DNA from: Cephalotrichum gorgonifer
Taxonomy: Eukaryota > Ascomycota > Sordariomycetes > Microascales > Microascaceae
Assembly (NCBI GenBank): GCA_900312665.1
Contig: ONZQ02000009.1
Span: 305,328 to 369,327 of the forward strand
DNA length: 64,000 nt
Direction: 5' to 3'
Numbering within the stretch: position 1 is the stretch's first letter; each line of letters opens with the position of its first letter. The notes beneath the pieces were generated by a model that saw only the letters and a program-made list of their open reading frames with translations, searched no databases and had not been told where the DNA came from. Below, in pieces: positions 1 to 12,203 of the stretch. Both the position numbers and the translations under genes were made by a program.

Positions 1-3000
1 AGTAGAGGTGATCTGCGGAGCAGGGTGTGCTCTATCAAGGGCTGCCGGCATGGGAAGAGAACGCGATCGAAGCTGGCGCGGGATGGCGGCAAGGATAGAA
101 TTAGAATATGTGTCTCTGTGAACCGCCTCTCTCGTGTTCAAGAGTCTGTTACGCTTTTGTGATACGAGATTGTAAGACTTGGAGTTTGAGACGTTGATGC
201 CCATCCGTAGTGACTGAAGGCCAGACCGATGAGGAGCGGAAGCGAGTGGTAGAGTACATTATAAGTGAAGAGCACGAGATCAGTCTCGGTCTTTGCACCG
301 GTATGTCTTGCTTGATTCGAGAAGGGTCGAGAGGACATGACATTCGGTCACAACCTTCAAGCCCCTTCTCCTCAGAACCTGTTCTTACCCCTACCCCCTT
401 CTTCTTCTACGCGCCCCCCACCCCCGGTTCTCCTCCCTCCTCTCTCCTTTCTCAACGGCCACCGAGGCAACCTTCCCACCCCATGCAATCAAACCTCCAA
501 GTTTGCATGTGGTTACACAAAATAATACGGGTGTGTGGAGGGGTAAGATGTCTTGGACGCGAGAGGAGAAGAAGAGGGAAGAAAAGCAAGAAGGGAGGAG
601 GGCGTAGGATGGATATGAGAGGGAACGGCGAAGTGGAGTACAGAAAAAAAGTAACAATTAAAGGGTGGTGAAAAAGAGAAAAAGAGAATTTGAAAGCACA
701 GCAAACTCGTCCTCTGAAGCCATAAAGAAGAGAAAGTAAATCCTGTTTCCGCTCCGCGCCGAGTATGGGAGCGACAAGTTCGACGCTTATACTGGGCCCG
801 GCTTTACACAACCAAATCACCGGGGTGCAACGAGCGGGTTCTCCGACTTGTTGTCGGGGGGATCAATATGCTCGGATGGCAAGATATCATGCCTCCCCCC
901 CCCGCCCCGCTGTGCTCGAACCAGGACTGCCTACGTTTCCCTCGGGGGTGGAGCCGTGTATGGCCACTGATACGGCTCAACCTTACGTAGAACACAGGCG
1001 TGCGTGCGGGTGTAATCTCCTAGAGCCGTCCTCCCCGGGCCCCTCGCACCCCTGAAGCCAGACTTTGCCTAGTTCTGGGTCACAGCAGCATACATACTGT
1101 AGTCTTGAATCGTTGAAGTAGCAGTAACACACGGTAAGGGATCCGGAGAGCAATAGCAGACACACCTCCCTTCCCCCATACAGGAAGACATACCTTGACG
1201 GGATACTGCCAAAAGGGGCCTGAGGCTCACTCGAGCCCCCTTTTCTCCCCTCGCATGACCTTGTGCATCTGCAAGCAAGGTTCCCCCCATGTCTACAAAG
1301 CCGGGAGGGAGCCTTCGGGTGACCGCATGCTGGACCGTTCTCCCCCCCCCCCCATCACCTGCCCCTTTGGAAATTACCACCCTCCGCTGTTCCAGGCCAT
1401 GGCCCCGCTGTCATCCTTGCCTCCGTCACTCCTGTCCCGCCCGCCTCCGAGTGCTCCCTTCCTGCCCCGGGCCACACGCGTGTGCGGTTTGGGGGTTGGC
1501 GTATGGTGCGTGACTCAATGAACAGCCGAGACATGAAGATAGAGGGGGTGTGCTTCGATACTATTGACCACTAGCACCACTCACACTCACAAAGCAGATG
1601 GCGGTGCCATGGGGGATTAACTGTACGCCCCGCCCTCGTCGAGCTCCTACGATCCCTAGCGACAGTTTGTCTATACACCAACATCCGATGGTGGCCGGGG
1701 GGCCTTCTCGATTGTGCTCCTTCTACACGTTGCGGTATAGAACCCCCAATCCCCAATCCCCACCCCCGGTCGAGCAAGTAGGCTCCCAAAGTGGCATCTG
1801 AGGTACTGACTCTAACTGTATTTGCGGGCGTCGTCGTTTCTCCCTGAGACACGTCACACCCTCCTCGCTCGCCACATGTCATCGGACGTAATCCGGGGTG
1901 GGGTACAGAGTCGAGGGTGACCTTTGCTGAGCATGTGGAAATCAGGAGCTGTGTTTGTGTGTGAGTGGAGGCTGGCCCCGTGCCGTCCCATAGCATTCTC
2001 TCCGAAGACTACTCCGAGGGCTTCTCCGAAGGAGCGAAAGGCGGCGCTCGCGAGGTATGAAGAGCCCCTCACTATCCCCAGTATGGTTGGGCGATACCGG
2101 CCTGCCATCTCCTTCTCACCTTGCCCACATCTCTTCCTTCCATCATCATCCACATACTAGAGTGGCTTCCAAGCTAGACCTGCCTCATGGGGGTGTCCAT
2201 GCATACACACCCAGAAATACACGCCCCGTGCCTTGCCAGCGGCGACGCCACCCGGCTACTACGGCGTTGAAGCCACCCCCATGACAGGCCCCTCTTCCTC
2301 ATTCGGGCCTCCTCTTGCGGGAAGCTGCATGGCGGAGGCATGCTACGTTCCCCCCTCGCCCCTCGTACATGGAAGACGGGCCTACTCCGCGAAGCTACTC
2401 TCCTCCCGGTTCGCATCCAAGCGGGGAGTCTTCCGGTTCGCCTTTCGCCCGGTTCGCTGCTGGGTTCCGGGGGGTCTGTGTATTCGTCATGTCACCTTAG
2501 ACTCCGCCACCCAGCGCATTTGCGCCCGTGACACGATGACACGAGAGTGAGAGCAGGAGCATGGGCGAGAGCCACGATGAGAGGCGGTGGAGAAGAAGCG
2601 AGAGGAGGGAAACGGCCGGCTCGGCTAGGGGATACAAAATTCCATGATCTGTGCTTGCTTGATGGGTGTCCGAGACAGGCAACGAAGGGAGTTCGCATCC
2701 ATCTCTATGGTGATTTACTCGGTCCCGGAACGCGGGAGGACATGGTCTGTGTAACAGAGCTATCAGGCAGGTGTACTCAGTACGTGGTGTATTGGGAGGC
2801 AATGCTGTTCGTTATGTTGCGCGGACTGCTTCCCTCTGTCCCCGTCCCATCCCATCCCCGATTGTATCGTAGTGTATGTAGACCTTTATGGTAGAAGTCT
2901 GGGCCAAGAATGCACGAGTGTATTACCCTGCCTACACCGGAATCTTAGCCCGACTTATATAATGCGGATACCATCTGAGTGGCTCTTAGAGAGCTATCCA

Positions 3001-3513
3001 CGCTATTTTCGTTTGTACTCTAAATCTCTAGAGGTTGCATATCAAAATATTTCACTGTAGTGTTGTACTAAGTAAAGGAATAAAAAATTGAAGCAATTTA
3101 GATTGTATTGACAGTAGATTCCATCTTGTTGTGCAGGTGAAGTCAAGAATCTGGTGCAACTCATATTTCATATTCATACTGTGCTGCTGAATCTCAAGAT
3201 ACCAATCATGATTGAACAATCCTCATCTTTGAAATAATTCAACCACCACTGACTATAAGTACGATTCCGTGACAGACAACGGTAACTGCCTTGAAGCCTC
3301 CATCGCATTTTATAAAGCGCAATCATATCGACGCGTCGTCTATAAGCGTGGCACCTACCAATCCAATAGAGACATTCCCCCCTTCTACTTTAATTTTCAT
3401 CTCAACACCCTCGACTTCCTCGTATATAACAAAAGGAGACCCCGATCTGAAATAGCCCCTCCCCTGAAAGAAAAAAAAAAGGAGGCGCAGGCAGCCCAGG
3501 GAGAAAGAAAAGA
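1..3513. other. Left-edge intergenic region without a supportable gene
   Basis: No reading frame here has a recognisable domain or a coherent exon chain. The open frames present (for example 210-671 on the plus strand) are proline/serine- or arginine-rich translations of C-rich and G-rich tracts. The stretch 3055-3250 is clearly more AT-rich than its surroundings. The first 120 bases could belong to a gene lying mainly to the left, but nothing in them decides this. Confidence 0.6.
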
Positions 3514-3912
3514 ATGGCACCACCAAACGTCTCGCGGTTCCAGAAGATCCGAGGCGGCGTCTGGGCGACAGGCATGGCCATCATCGTCATCGCAGGGACG
3601 TGGTACGGCGCCGGGCTACGGACGGAGCGTGATTTCGAACAGGTAAACCTCTCTCCTTCGCCCCCGCCCCCCAGAGCAAACAGCGGGCGTCGAATTGGTT
3701 TTCTTAACACACCAAAACAGGCAAAGAAACAAATCCTAGAGGCCTCGGTAGAGGACAAGATCGCCGTCCTCGAGGCACAGAAGGAGCACCTCTACGCCCA
3801 GAAGGCCACCATACAGCGCAAGCTGGACGTCTTCCACGCGCGGGTCCGCGAGAGGGAGAGGCTTCGGCAGAAGGAGGCGGAGGAGAAGGCGAGGGAGGCG
3901 GAGGGCAGGTGA
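3514..3912 (+). CDS. Small single-pass membrane protein with C-terminal coiled coil, unknown function
   Basis: Two exons, 3514-3642 and 3721-3912, give a 106-residue protein. The intron 3643-3720 starts GTAAAC, ends ACAG and has a CTTAAC branch-like site. Residues about 14-33 form one hydrophobic segment (GVWATGMAIIVIAGTWYGAG) after a short basic N-terminus. The rest is a charged helix rich in Glu, Lys, Arg and Gln that looks like a coiled coil. This shape is common in small mitochondrial inner-membrane proteins, but that location is inference. I do not recognise the family; Pet117 was considered and does not match. The intron is 78 nt long and free of stops, so an unspliced mRNA would give a 132-residue version with a proline-rich linker. 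The gene is convergent with UBP6. Confidence 0.7.
   Translation: MAPPNVSRFQKIRGGVWATGMAIIVIAGTWYGAGLRTERDFEQVNLSPSPPPPRANSGRRIGFLNTPKQAKKQILEASVEDKIAVLEAQKEHLYAQKATIQRKLDVFHARVRERERLRQKEAEEKAREAEGR
3643..3720 (+). other. In-frame, stop-free intron of the small membrane-protein gene
   Basis: Canonical GT..AG ends and a CTTAAC-like branch site support splicing, but the length is a multiple of three and no stop occurs, so retention is translatable. Confidence 0.6.
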
Positions 3913-4328
3913 GCGGCTGGTTTTTTTTTTTCACTCACCCGAGTGGTAGGATAGGCCAAGGAGGACGGGGAGAAAGGGCTACGGGGAAGAGGGGAGAGGG
4001 GGAGAAGGGGATGTGTCCTCCAGGAAGAGAGGCAATGTACGATTACGAAGGTTCTCGAGAGAACTAAATAAACAAGGACGGGCAGGATACAGGGGGTGCA
4101 TACTCGCAACGGAGTTGGTTCATCATCTTGGCCTTCATCACATCAATAAACATGACCTTCATCATACCAAATAATGCTTTCATAGAAATCGTCACTCTAT
4201 CATTTGTATTTCCCAGCCGGAATGTCCCGCCCAGTTCGCCCTACTCCGGTCCGCCCCTCGCTGCCCCCGCCGGCCGCCGACCTCATCCTCTCCTTTTCTT
4301 CTTCCCTATACCATCTGTCTGCCCACTT
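3913..4328. other. Tail-to-tail intergenic region
   Basis: Contains the 3' regions of the small membrane-protein gene (plus) and UBP6 (minus), with a purine-rich tract at about 3960-4020. No further gene is seen. Confidence 0.6.
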
Positions 4329-6084
4329 TTACTCGGCGGCCTCAGCGACGGGGAGGTCGATGGCCTTGTACAGCAGAATCAGCGCGGAATGCGTCTCCCC
4401 GCCCCCGGCCAGCGTCTCGATCTTGTCCCCCGGCACCTCGGAGATCTTGTCGTCGTTGAACCACCACCAGTTCCCGTCCTCCTGCCCCTTCTTCCCCGTC
4501 TTGGGGTCCACCGGCGCCGTCTTCTTCACGTACGCCGTGTAGTGCCCGCTGTCCGCGCTCGACCCCTGGTGCGTAATCACCGCCCGCAGGTCGTAGAGGC
4601 CCGACTGGTTGGCCCCCTCGTCGCTCCGGAGGTCGTCGCTGACGAGCGAGCTGAGCTCCTTCTTGGCCTGCAGCAGCGCCGCGTCCTTCTCCGCCTCGAT
4701 CTCGGCGTCGGTCTTGTACGTCTCCTGCATCTCCACGTCCCCGTCCGCCGCCCTCTTCTTCCTCTTCTTCTCCTCCTCCTCCTCCTCCCTCTTCCTCTTC
4801 TCCTCCTCCTCCCTCTGCTTCTTCCTCCCCGTCGGCCCCGTCGGCTCGCCGAACCCGCCCGCCACGTCGGCCGCGTCGCGGACCTTGCGCCGCTTGCGGG
4901 ACCGCTCCACGTCCTCCTCGTCCTTGCGGATCTCCCGGACCTTGTCGCGGATCGGGATGAGCATCTTCTTCAGGTCGTCCGTGCAGAACTCCACGAGGTC
5001 GAGCTCCTTGGGGAACGTGACCTTGCGCATAATCTTCGCCTTCTTCTGCGTGTCCCGTCGCCAGAAGAATCGGACGAAGTGCACGGTGAGGTACTTCGGC
5101 AGCCTCGAGATCTGCGACGTCTTGGTGAAGGTGGTCTCCCTGCCCAGCGCCTCCGAGTTCTTCTCGATCTTCTCGGTAAGCGAGTTGGCGATCCCGTCCG
5201 TCAGGTGGTTCGTCGTGCCGGTGATGTGGCAGTTCAGCTTGAGAAAGTTCTCCTCTGAGGACACCGGCTCCTCCCCAGTCTCCTCGTCGCACTTGAGCAC
5301 GTTGGAGAACCTACCCGTCATATACCTGTCGATGAACGGTACCGAGTCGTTGTTTGCGTCGACAATCTTGAGGTTCGAACGGAGCTGCCCTACTATCTGC
5401 GACCACGCCTCCTCGGCGTCCTGTTGCGCATATCCCCCGGTAGACTGCGACCGCTCCGCGAACTGCGGGAATACGTTGCGGAGGGTGTTGAGGAATATGA
5501 TGGGCTCGGGGCTCTCCTGCGTCTCTCCCATCCTCTTGTAGAGATTCCGCAGGTCCGCTACGACGTCCGTGCCGAACCGGCGACCCGTCGAGGTGTCCGG
5601 CTGGTACTTGACCAGGGCATCCTGGAGCTCGGGGATGGCCCGGAGCGTCTGCAGCGTAGAGTTGAGGTAGCACGTGTTTCCGAGGTTGACCAGCCCGGCC
5701 GGTGTGGCGCCCTGCTGCTGCGCGGCCTCGGCTTCCGTCATGTCCTCGATGAACTTTACGGGCTCGGTGGGGCGGACGAGGTCGCCGGCCCCGGAGGGTG
5801 TGCCGAGCATCATGAGGACCTGCTTGGGCTTGAGACCAAGCTTGCTCATATCGGTATCATCCTTGAGCTGGCCACCCTTGACAAGAATCTTTTGGCGATC
5901 GGGTTCGACGCCCGTTAGGCTGAAGAGCTGGAACTTGAAGACCTCGCCCGGGGAGGAGGTGTCGACCTCGACATCGTATTTCTTGCCTTGGTGCTTCACG
6001 ACAACTGCGTTGCGAGGAATGTCAGTAGAAATTTTGTAATGCATCCGGGGAAGAAGAAGGTAGCTAACCTGGTATGGACGCCAT
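4329..6084 (-). CDS. UBP6: Ubiquitin carboxyl-terminal hydrolase 6 (proteasome-associated, USP14 family)
   Basis: Cleaves ubiquitin chains from substrates docked on the 19S proteasome. The model has a 16-nt first exon (6069-6084, MASIP), a 64-nt intron (6005-6068) and one long exon (4329-6004), giving 563 residues. Residues 1-76 are an N-terminal ubiquitin-like domain. The USP catalytic domain follows: Cys box GLVNLGNTCYLNSTLQ with Cys117 (yeast Ubp6 uses Cys118), His box DSGHYTAYVKK with His493, and WWWFNDDK with Asn522/Asp523. A lysine/glutamate-rich insertion about two thirds along the protein makes it longer than yeast Ubp6 (499). An in-frame ATG inside the first intron (MHYKIS) would give a false start; the spliced start keeps the conserved VVVKHQGKKYDVEVD strand. 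It is convergent with the small membrane-protein gene. Confidence 0.95.
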
Positions 6085-7260
6085 TGTCCGCCAAAGAGTC
6101 AATTGAGCTCTCTGAAGGGTAAAGGATAGGAAGAATCGGCGGCGAGAGGTGGTAAAGAAACGTCGGTGGTGGTTGGTCTGATCTGTGCAGCAAGGACCGA
6201 AGAAGGTGCAGATAAACGTGGTTGAAATATGATTGCTACCACCAACAAAACGCGGGATAGAATGGCGGGGAAACAAGGGGAGGCAGCTGTTCAGGCACGT
6301 ACTACGTCGTCAGCTGTGGAGCGGTGCGAGCTGTCTCTCGTGGCATGGCTGCCATGTGGTGGGGCATGGAGCTTGTTAACGTAAGCTTTTCGTCTCAGTT
6401 GGACCTGGTAATAGAGTATCACATGATCAGGCATGTAGCTGTTAAACAGGTGGCGACTGGTCTCGTCTCATTCTCATGTTCAAGTCGTCCATCTCTGGAC
6501 TCGACAGAATATTTGAACAATGGTCGTCGCAACACCTCTAGAAGAGAGTAGTTACGGTTGACACCCCCCAGCTCATGTTTCCTACCGGAACATCCCTAGT
6601 CCACGCACTTTGGCCTCTTTAGACTCTACCGAAACGCCTCCACCCACTAGGGTGTCCCGTAAACGCGATCTGCAGTTACAAGCACACGAGTTACAAAGAG
6701 CGCACATGACCGCCGCGTGCACTTGAGACAGTACTACAGGGTGACAGATGCCCAGATCACATGAGCCAGCCCCAATTTAACCGTGGGCTCAAAGGGGCCG
6801 TTGGCTAGCAGGTGGACAGCGCGAGGGGTGTGGGTGCGGTGTGGAGGCAGTCAGTGAAGCGAATGAGATACGTGTGAAGCCAGCCTTCGCTTTTATTTGC
6901 AGCCCTCATTGCCCTTGCCCGGACAGGAACCCTCTCATGCCCATGTCTAGTCCAGCATACGTAGCCCTGCCTTTCGTATATATCCCGTCGCGACATCCCG
7001 CCTGCTTGGTTCCCGATACGCCTTCCGACGGCCCTGGCTCCTTCCCGTGCGACATATGGAATTGGAATTTTCCGGCCCCAACGCCATTTCAAGCTTGCTT
7101 CTGTGCCATGTTTCCCGTGGTTGGTCTGGAGGGGAGACGAGGAAATTACATCCCGCGCGCAAACCTCATAAGTATACAGCTTGACGGGCCCTGCGCCTCT
7201 ATCGGTATGCGTCGGCGCGCATCCTGCCTCGCTTGTCCGAGGGCTGGGTAGCCATGGAGT
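6085..7260. other. Intergenic region: UBP6 upstream side and LSM7 3' side
   Basis: Both neighbours are on the minus strand, so this holds the UBP6 promoter and the LSM7 3' region. No exon chain, tRNA or repeat is recognised. Confidence 0.55.
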
Positions 7261-7797
7261 TCAATCGGAATCCTCGTTCACGAAGGGGTTTGCAATGACT
7301 TCGCTGCCATCCTCGGGACATATCAGCACGAGGAGGGTTCCGCGCGCGACTACCAGCCCCAATGACCTCGTAGTCTCGTTCCCTTCCTCATCTAAGCTAG
7401 GTGTTAGCTATAGTCCTAAGACGGGCGGCAGCCTCCGAGGATAGAAGTGACCAGTTTGCTTACCTCGTACGACTTCCTTGACGTCATCAAGGACCAAGTT
7501 CATAAGCGCATCGTAGCCCTTAAGGCATCCCGTAGCTGTCGGACCCGTCGTCAGTGATCAGGCGTCCCATACACCCATCGCCGGGCGTTCAAACGGGTAC
7601 CCAAGCTTACCCTCACGACCACCATTGAACTTCACAGTTATCCTCTTATCCATGTACTTGTTCAGGTCGAGAATGTTCTCCTTCTTGGGCTTCTCCTTCG
7701 TCTGATCGCCGCCTGCACCGCCCGCCGCTCCCCCTCTGCCCCCCCTCCCGCCGCGATGCTGGCCCCTTCCACCTCGGTAAGCGCCCCTGTCGGCCAT
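7261..7797 (-). CDS. LSM7: U6 snRNA-associated Sm-like protein LSm7
   Basis: Subunit of the Lsm1-7 ring (cytoplasmic mRNA decay) and the Lsm2-8 ring (U6 snRNA binding in splicing). Three exons, 7611-7797, 7464-7535 and 7261-7391, encode 129 residues; the introns are 75 and 72 nt. Residues 1-30 are an arginine/glycine-rich (RGG-like) extension. The Sm1 motif follows (DLNKYMDKRITVKFNGGRE, then ATGCLKGYDALMNLVLDDVK across the first intron). The Sm2 motif is LGLVVARGTLLVLICPEDG, and the C-terminus is ANPFVNEDSD. Every exon junction restores the conserved Sm fold, which fixes the splice sites. An in-frame extension up to 7890 exists but looks like 5' UTR. It is head-to-head with RIM2. Confidence 0.95.
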
Positions 7798-8608
7798 CCC
7801 TGTGGTAGCTCTGAATGCAGCTATTGCTCTGAATGCAGCTATTCTTTGACGTCGAGTCCTCTGGAAATCGGGCTTGGGCTTTGCTCCCACGCTCGGCTGT
7901 CGTTTGTCGAGTCCTGATTCTGACAGGAATAAAGTTCCGACGCCTGAGGTAATTCGTCAGGGGGGTCGCTTGTTGGGAAATAGTAAAGGACGACGAAAGA
8001 CAGCCGAGGGCAGTCGGTGTGGAGGCTGTATTCGGCAAACAAGTCGGAGGTGGGTGAGCTACTCGTCGAATCGAAGTTGTTCATAGAGGGGTCCGTGAAG
8101 CTAGCAGGGTATTATTACATGGATCCATACAGGCGTGGTGAAAGCGGTGTGGGGCTTCTGCCACTCCACAACCGCGACTTCGAGTACGAGTGTACTTCCA
8201 GTGTTGGCAATATGACGAAGTACTAATACCATTTATCCACGCTAGACATTGGCCCCCTTACAAGTACATGGGACTTCTAGTAGGCCGCCACGGTGGGACC
8301 GGCGCAGAGCCGATCTCTTTCCAATTACTGGGATGCTGACACATGGTTCCACCACCCGCCGCGCAGACTTGTAGGTACTGACTTCTACCTCGATATTTTT
8401 TTGTTTCCTCGTCGTACTTCCGGAGAAGATTTAAATATGACATCTAACCCCAACATGCAACATTTAACCCTCTAATGTGTATGGAATACTACCTTTATCC
8501 TGGCCTCTCCACGCATAGTATCCTTCATACAGAAACTATCTGACGCCCGCCCTCCTTCCGCCTCCGCCATCCCGTTCCCCTTAGCGACGCGATTCCGCCG
8601 TCGTACTC
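7798..8608. other. Head-to-head promoter region between LSM7 and RIM2
   Basis: Shared upstream region of two divergent housekeeping genes, 811 bp. One GTAC-family motif copy occurs at 8181-8197. No well-matched named factor site is claimed. Confidence 0.5.
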
Positions 8609-9859
8609 ATGTCACATTCACCTTCAGAAAAGCTCTATAGAGCCTCACCCGACCGGCAAAATGTCCTCCCCCAAGTTCCCATGCCGCAATCGCGCGAAAC
8701 AGGCGATATACTCCCGAACTCCGTACCGCAGGCGGTATCCCCCTTCGCAAAATCATGGGTCCACTTCGTCGCAGGAGGGTAAGACAGCCCCTTCCCCATT
8801 CCCATGCCTAGAATATCAGTTCGAACTCGATCTAACCTTCACAAAGTGTCGGTGGCATGACAGCCGCGACCGTAACCGCGCCCCTCGACGTCCTCAAAAC
8901 GCGCCTGCAATCCGACTTCTACCAAGCCCAGATCCGCGCCTCCCGCGCGCAACTACAGTCCCTCTCCCCCCTCCGCGCCGCGTCGCACCACCTCACCGAA
9001 ACCCTACAGATCCTCGCCTCGGTCTACCGGCTCGAGGGGCCCCGCGCCCTCTTCAAGGGCCTGGGGCCGAACCTCGTGGGCGTCGTCCCCGCGCGGAGCA
9101 TAAACTTCTTCGCGTACGGCAATGGGAAGCGCTTCGTGGCCGAGTACCTCAACGGCGGGCGCGAGGCCGCGTGGGTCCACCTCACGGCCGCGGTGTTCGC
9201 GGGCGTGGTGACGTCGACGGCGACGAACCCAATCTGGATGATCAAGACGCGGCTGCAGCTCGACAAGAACGTCGCCGAGCAGAGCGGCGGCGCCGCGAGG
9301 CGGCAGTACAGGAACAGCCTCGACTGCACGAGGCAGATACTGAAGAATGAGGGCTTCAGGAGCCTGTACAGGGGCATGAGCGCGAGCTACCTCGGCGTCG
9401 CCGAGTCGACGATGCACTGGGTGCTGTACGAGCAGATGAAGGGGTACCTCGCCAGGAGGGAGGGGGAGATCATCGCGAGCGGGAGGGAGAGGACTGCGTG
9501 GGACCACACGGTGAACTGGACTGGGAAGGTGTTCGCCGCCGGGAGTGCCAAGCTCGTCGCCGCCATCGCGACGTATCCCCATGAGGTATGACACCCAGGC
9601 ACTCTATCACCCGAAACCTGTCTCTTTTGGCTAACATGTTTGGCAGGTCGCCCGGACACGACTACGACAGGCGCCCATGGCCGACGGCCGACCCAAGTAT
9701 ACCGGGCTGGTACAATGCTTCCGGAGGGTCTGGCTCGAAGAGGGCCTCGCCGGCCTATACGGCGGCATGACGCCGCACCTCATGCGGACCGTGCCGAGCG
9801 CGGCCATCATGTTCGGCATGTATGAGGGGATTATTCGGCTATTCGACGCGAAGGCGTAA
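8609..9859 (+). CDS. RIM2: Mitochondrial pyrimidine nucleotide carrier, Rim2-like
   Basis: Inner mitochondrial membrane exchanger of the SLC25 family; the Rim2 branch carries pyrimidine (deoxy)nucleotides needed for mtDNA and RNA synthesis. Exons 8609-8778, 8847-9585 and 9647-9859 give 373 residues; yeast Rim2 has 377. The introns are 68 and 61 nt with CTAAC-type branch sites. The three carrier signatures are APLDVLKTRLQ, NPIWMIKTRLQ (the Trp is typical of the Rim2/PNC group) and YPHEVARTRLRQ. The first exon supplies SPFAKSWVHFVAGG, the first transmembrane helix. The start at 8609 is the first in-frame ATG before that helix. It is convergent with SNX3. Confidence 0.93.
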
Positions 9860-10626
9860 AGAGGCCGCTGTACTAACCAACACAAAAAAAACCAACCACT
9901 GTACGAGTATTCCTGTCAGCATGGAACCTTCCTTTTACGCTCTGCGACTTGGTATGGGCTCATAATTTTTTCTTCCCTTCTCAACTCTTCACGCACACGG
10001 GTGCTACTTATGGTCGAGGAATGGCCGTTTAGATGGGGCTGGATTGAGCCGCTGCTCCTTGCGCGGCCGGTACTACGGAGTACGAAATTTCTGGTCTAAA
10101 ATGTATGATGGGCGTTTGGCGGCACGGAGAGAAGATAGAGGGTGTAAGATATGTAAGATTTACTTTATAGAAGACGGAAAGCTAATGCAATCGTCATGTA
10201 CCACCAACAAGCGCTAATATCACGAGCCCGTGCGTATCACAAGCGAGATGTTTTTTGTTATGAATGTTACTTCTCGAGATGTAGTGGCACAGGTTGACCT
10301 AGCGCATTGGAAACGTACAATCTCCCTCCGCTCTTCGAAGAAAAAAAAAAGCTTGGCCGTTGCCCTCTTGCCCTCAACTTTTGGACCTGAGACCACACTT
10401 GGGTCCGTCTCTCCCCCCGACGACAACGGCGAAATAAGTCGTATAACCCCCGTGAAAGGATCAAGGATTAAGAATAGGAGGGTACACCGTAGTATACGCC
10501 CCGTGCCTCTCCCTCCATCTCAACTCTCGTCCCCGTCTACGAGCTGAAGCAACCTTCGCAGACTTCCACAACCCCGCGTCCCTTTTCACAAACACACTCG
10601 ACCACACTCGAGCCCAGTGACGTAAC
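9860..10626. other. Tail-to-tail region between RIM2 and SNX3
   Basis: Holds both 3' regions. No additional gene is seen. A TACTACGGAGTACG motif occurs at 10071-10084. Confidence 0.5.
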
Positions 10627-11170
10627 TTACCAAGCATTCCTATCCCAATTCGGATCTAGCGAGGGTCAGCAAACGCCCTCTTCTGGCTCGTCCACAGCTC
10701 CAGACCCAGGCCACAATCGCAATGTGAGGGGAATAGAGAGAGGGGAGCGAAAAAGGAGGAAGGAAGACTTTAAACTCACCCTGTACAAAAGCCGCAAGGA
10801 CCTTACTCCCCGTCTGCAACAGCGGATGTCCCACCACGATCCTCAAAAACTTCTCCAGCCCGGCCCTCCTCCCCTCAATCACGTCGTCGCTAAACCGATT
10901 CGTGAAGACCTTGCCGGGGAGGGGCGGGATCGTCACGCGCGCGCTCTCCCTCTCCAGTATGTCCCTGAAGTACTCGAAGTCCGAGTACCGCCTCCGGACG
11001 GACGACTGGCGCAACTTGAAGGCGGGGATGTTGGTGCGGCAGACGATCTCGTAGTCGGTGTACATGTGGCGGCCGACGCCGTGGGTGCGCGGGTTCCGGA
11101 TCTCGACCTCGAGGAAGTTCTCGGGCGGGCCGTAGATCTCGTCGAAGGACTGGGCGCGCGTGGTGGGCAT
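10627..11170 (-). CDS. SNX3: Sorting nexin-3 (Grd19-like PX-domain protein)
   Basis: PX-domain protein that binds PtdIns3P on early endosomes and helps the retromer return Golgi proteins. Exons 10780-11170 and 10627-10655 give 139 residues; the intron is 124 nt. The sequence begins MPTTRAQSFDEIYGPPENF and runs through the PX core: RRRYSDFEYF (PtdIns3P-binding Arg-Tyr pair), IPPLPGKVFTNRFSDDVIEG, and the C-terminus AAFVQDPNWDRNAW, completed only by splicing in the 29-nt last exon. The length matches fungal SNX3 (about 140). The frame is open upstream to 11452, but that part is a Ser/Thr/Pro-rich stretch unlike SNX3 N-termini, so the internal ATG at 11170 is preferred. Confidence 0.93.
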
Positions 11171-12203
11171 CGTCTGGAGGATGCGCGAGGAGGTGGTGGG
11201 GGATGCTGGGGGGGAGGTGGAGGAGGTGGAGGCTGGCGCGCGAGGGGCCGCGCCAGGGCCCGTGGGATTTGTGGACGACGTTTTGGCGGTTGTGGGGAAA
11301 GAATGCGAGCTTGAGGTTGGGGGGTCTAGATGTTCTAGATGCTTGCTTCCCTCTTTGCCTCTTGTATCGGCGCGGGTTTTGGCGGGGTTGGCCCTCAAGT
11401 GGGAGTTCGAGATGCGCGGGCGTGCGAGAATAAAGCGGGGGGTGCTAGGCAAATAGGACGTGTGTGATCCTGGATCTTGTCTAATGGGGGCCGATACTTG
11501 AGCTGTTGTTTGTTGTTTGCTTGGGCTGGCAGAGGAAAGAACGTGAGGATATCACGGTGGGCGTAGGGAGGGAGTGAGTGGTGAGTGGGTGGGGTAGCTA
11601 CGAGGCGGAGACAACTTTACGGATCAAATGAGTACGAACAACCATGAATAGCCGTTGACCCTCCATGCGATGCTGACGCATCGGTCCCACTACTACATCC
11701 AGGCTCGCTACCCGTCCCGCGCCGCAGCGGGTAGGAAAAGTGCGGGCAGGAGCTAATAAAGTGTGCTCAGTTTTCGGGCCGTATTACATTTTGTAGGTTG
11801 AAGTAAAAGGCCTACAAGTCGCCCATGCTGGACATCTCACGGCCCATAAATCCGAGCCGGGAAGGGGTCTTTATTACAACTGGGCTTTACTTAACGCAGA
11901 TCATCTTTGTAAGCAGAAGCACCACGCACCTTGGTCATAAAATTTATGCAATCTAAACCTCCCTACCTGGCTTATGCGGTGTAATAGGCATAAAAAAAAC
12001 TTAGTATCCTCGTCGCCCTTAGAATGCAGCTGCTGAGCGTTCGGTGATCGTTTTTGTCAAAAAACGGAGGGATATACAAATATTGATGTTTATATTATTT
12101 TCCGAGGAGGACCGCCGTGGGAACCTCCACACAACATCCGTTACGCTATGCAGCCTACTCATGCTTCGTAAAGATATCCTGCCAGTCCAGCTTTACATTA
12201 TGA

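Noticed and set aside
210..671. 153-codon plus-strand open frame near the left edge
   Set aside because: Low-complexity proline/serine then arginine/lysine-rich translation of C-rich and purine-rich tracts; no family features, no splice context.
4128..5258. 376-codon plus-strand frame
   Set aside because: Antisense shadow of UBP6; its Leu/Arg/Val-rich content comes from the GC-biased codons of the real gene.
11171..11452. N-terminal extension of the SNX3 frame
   Set aside because: Open in frame but Ser/Thr/Pro-rich and unlike SNX3 N-termini; more likely 5' UTR or promoter.
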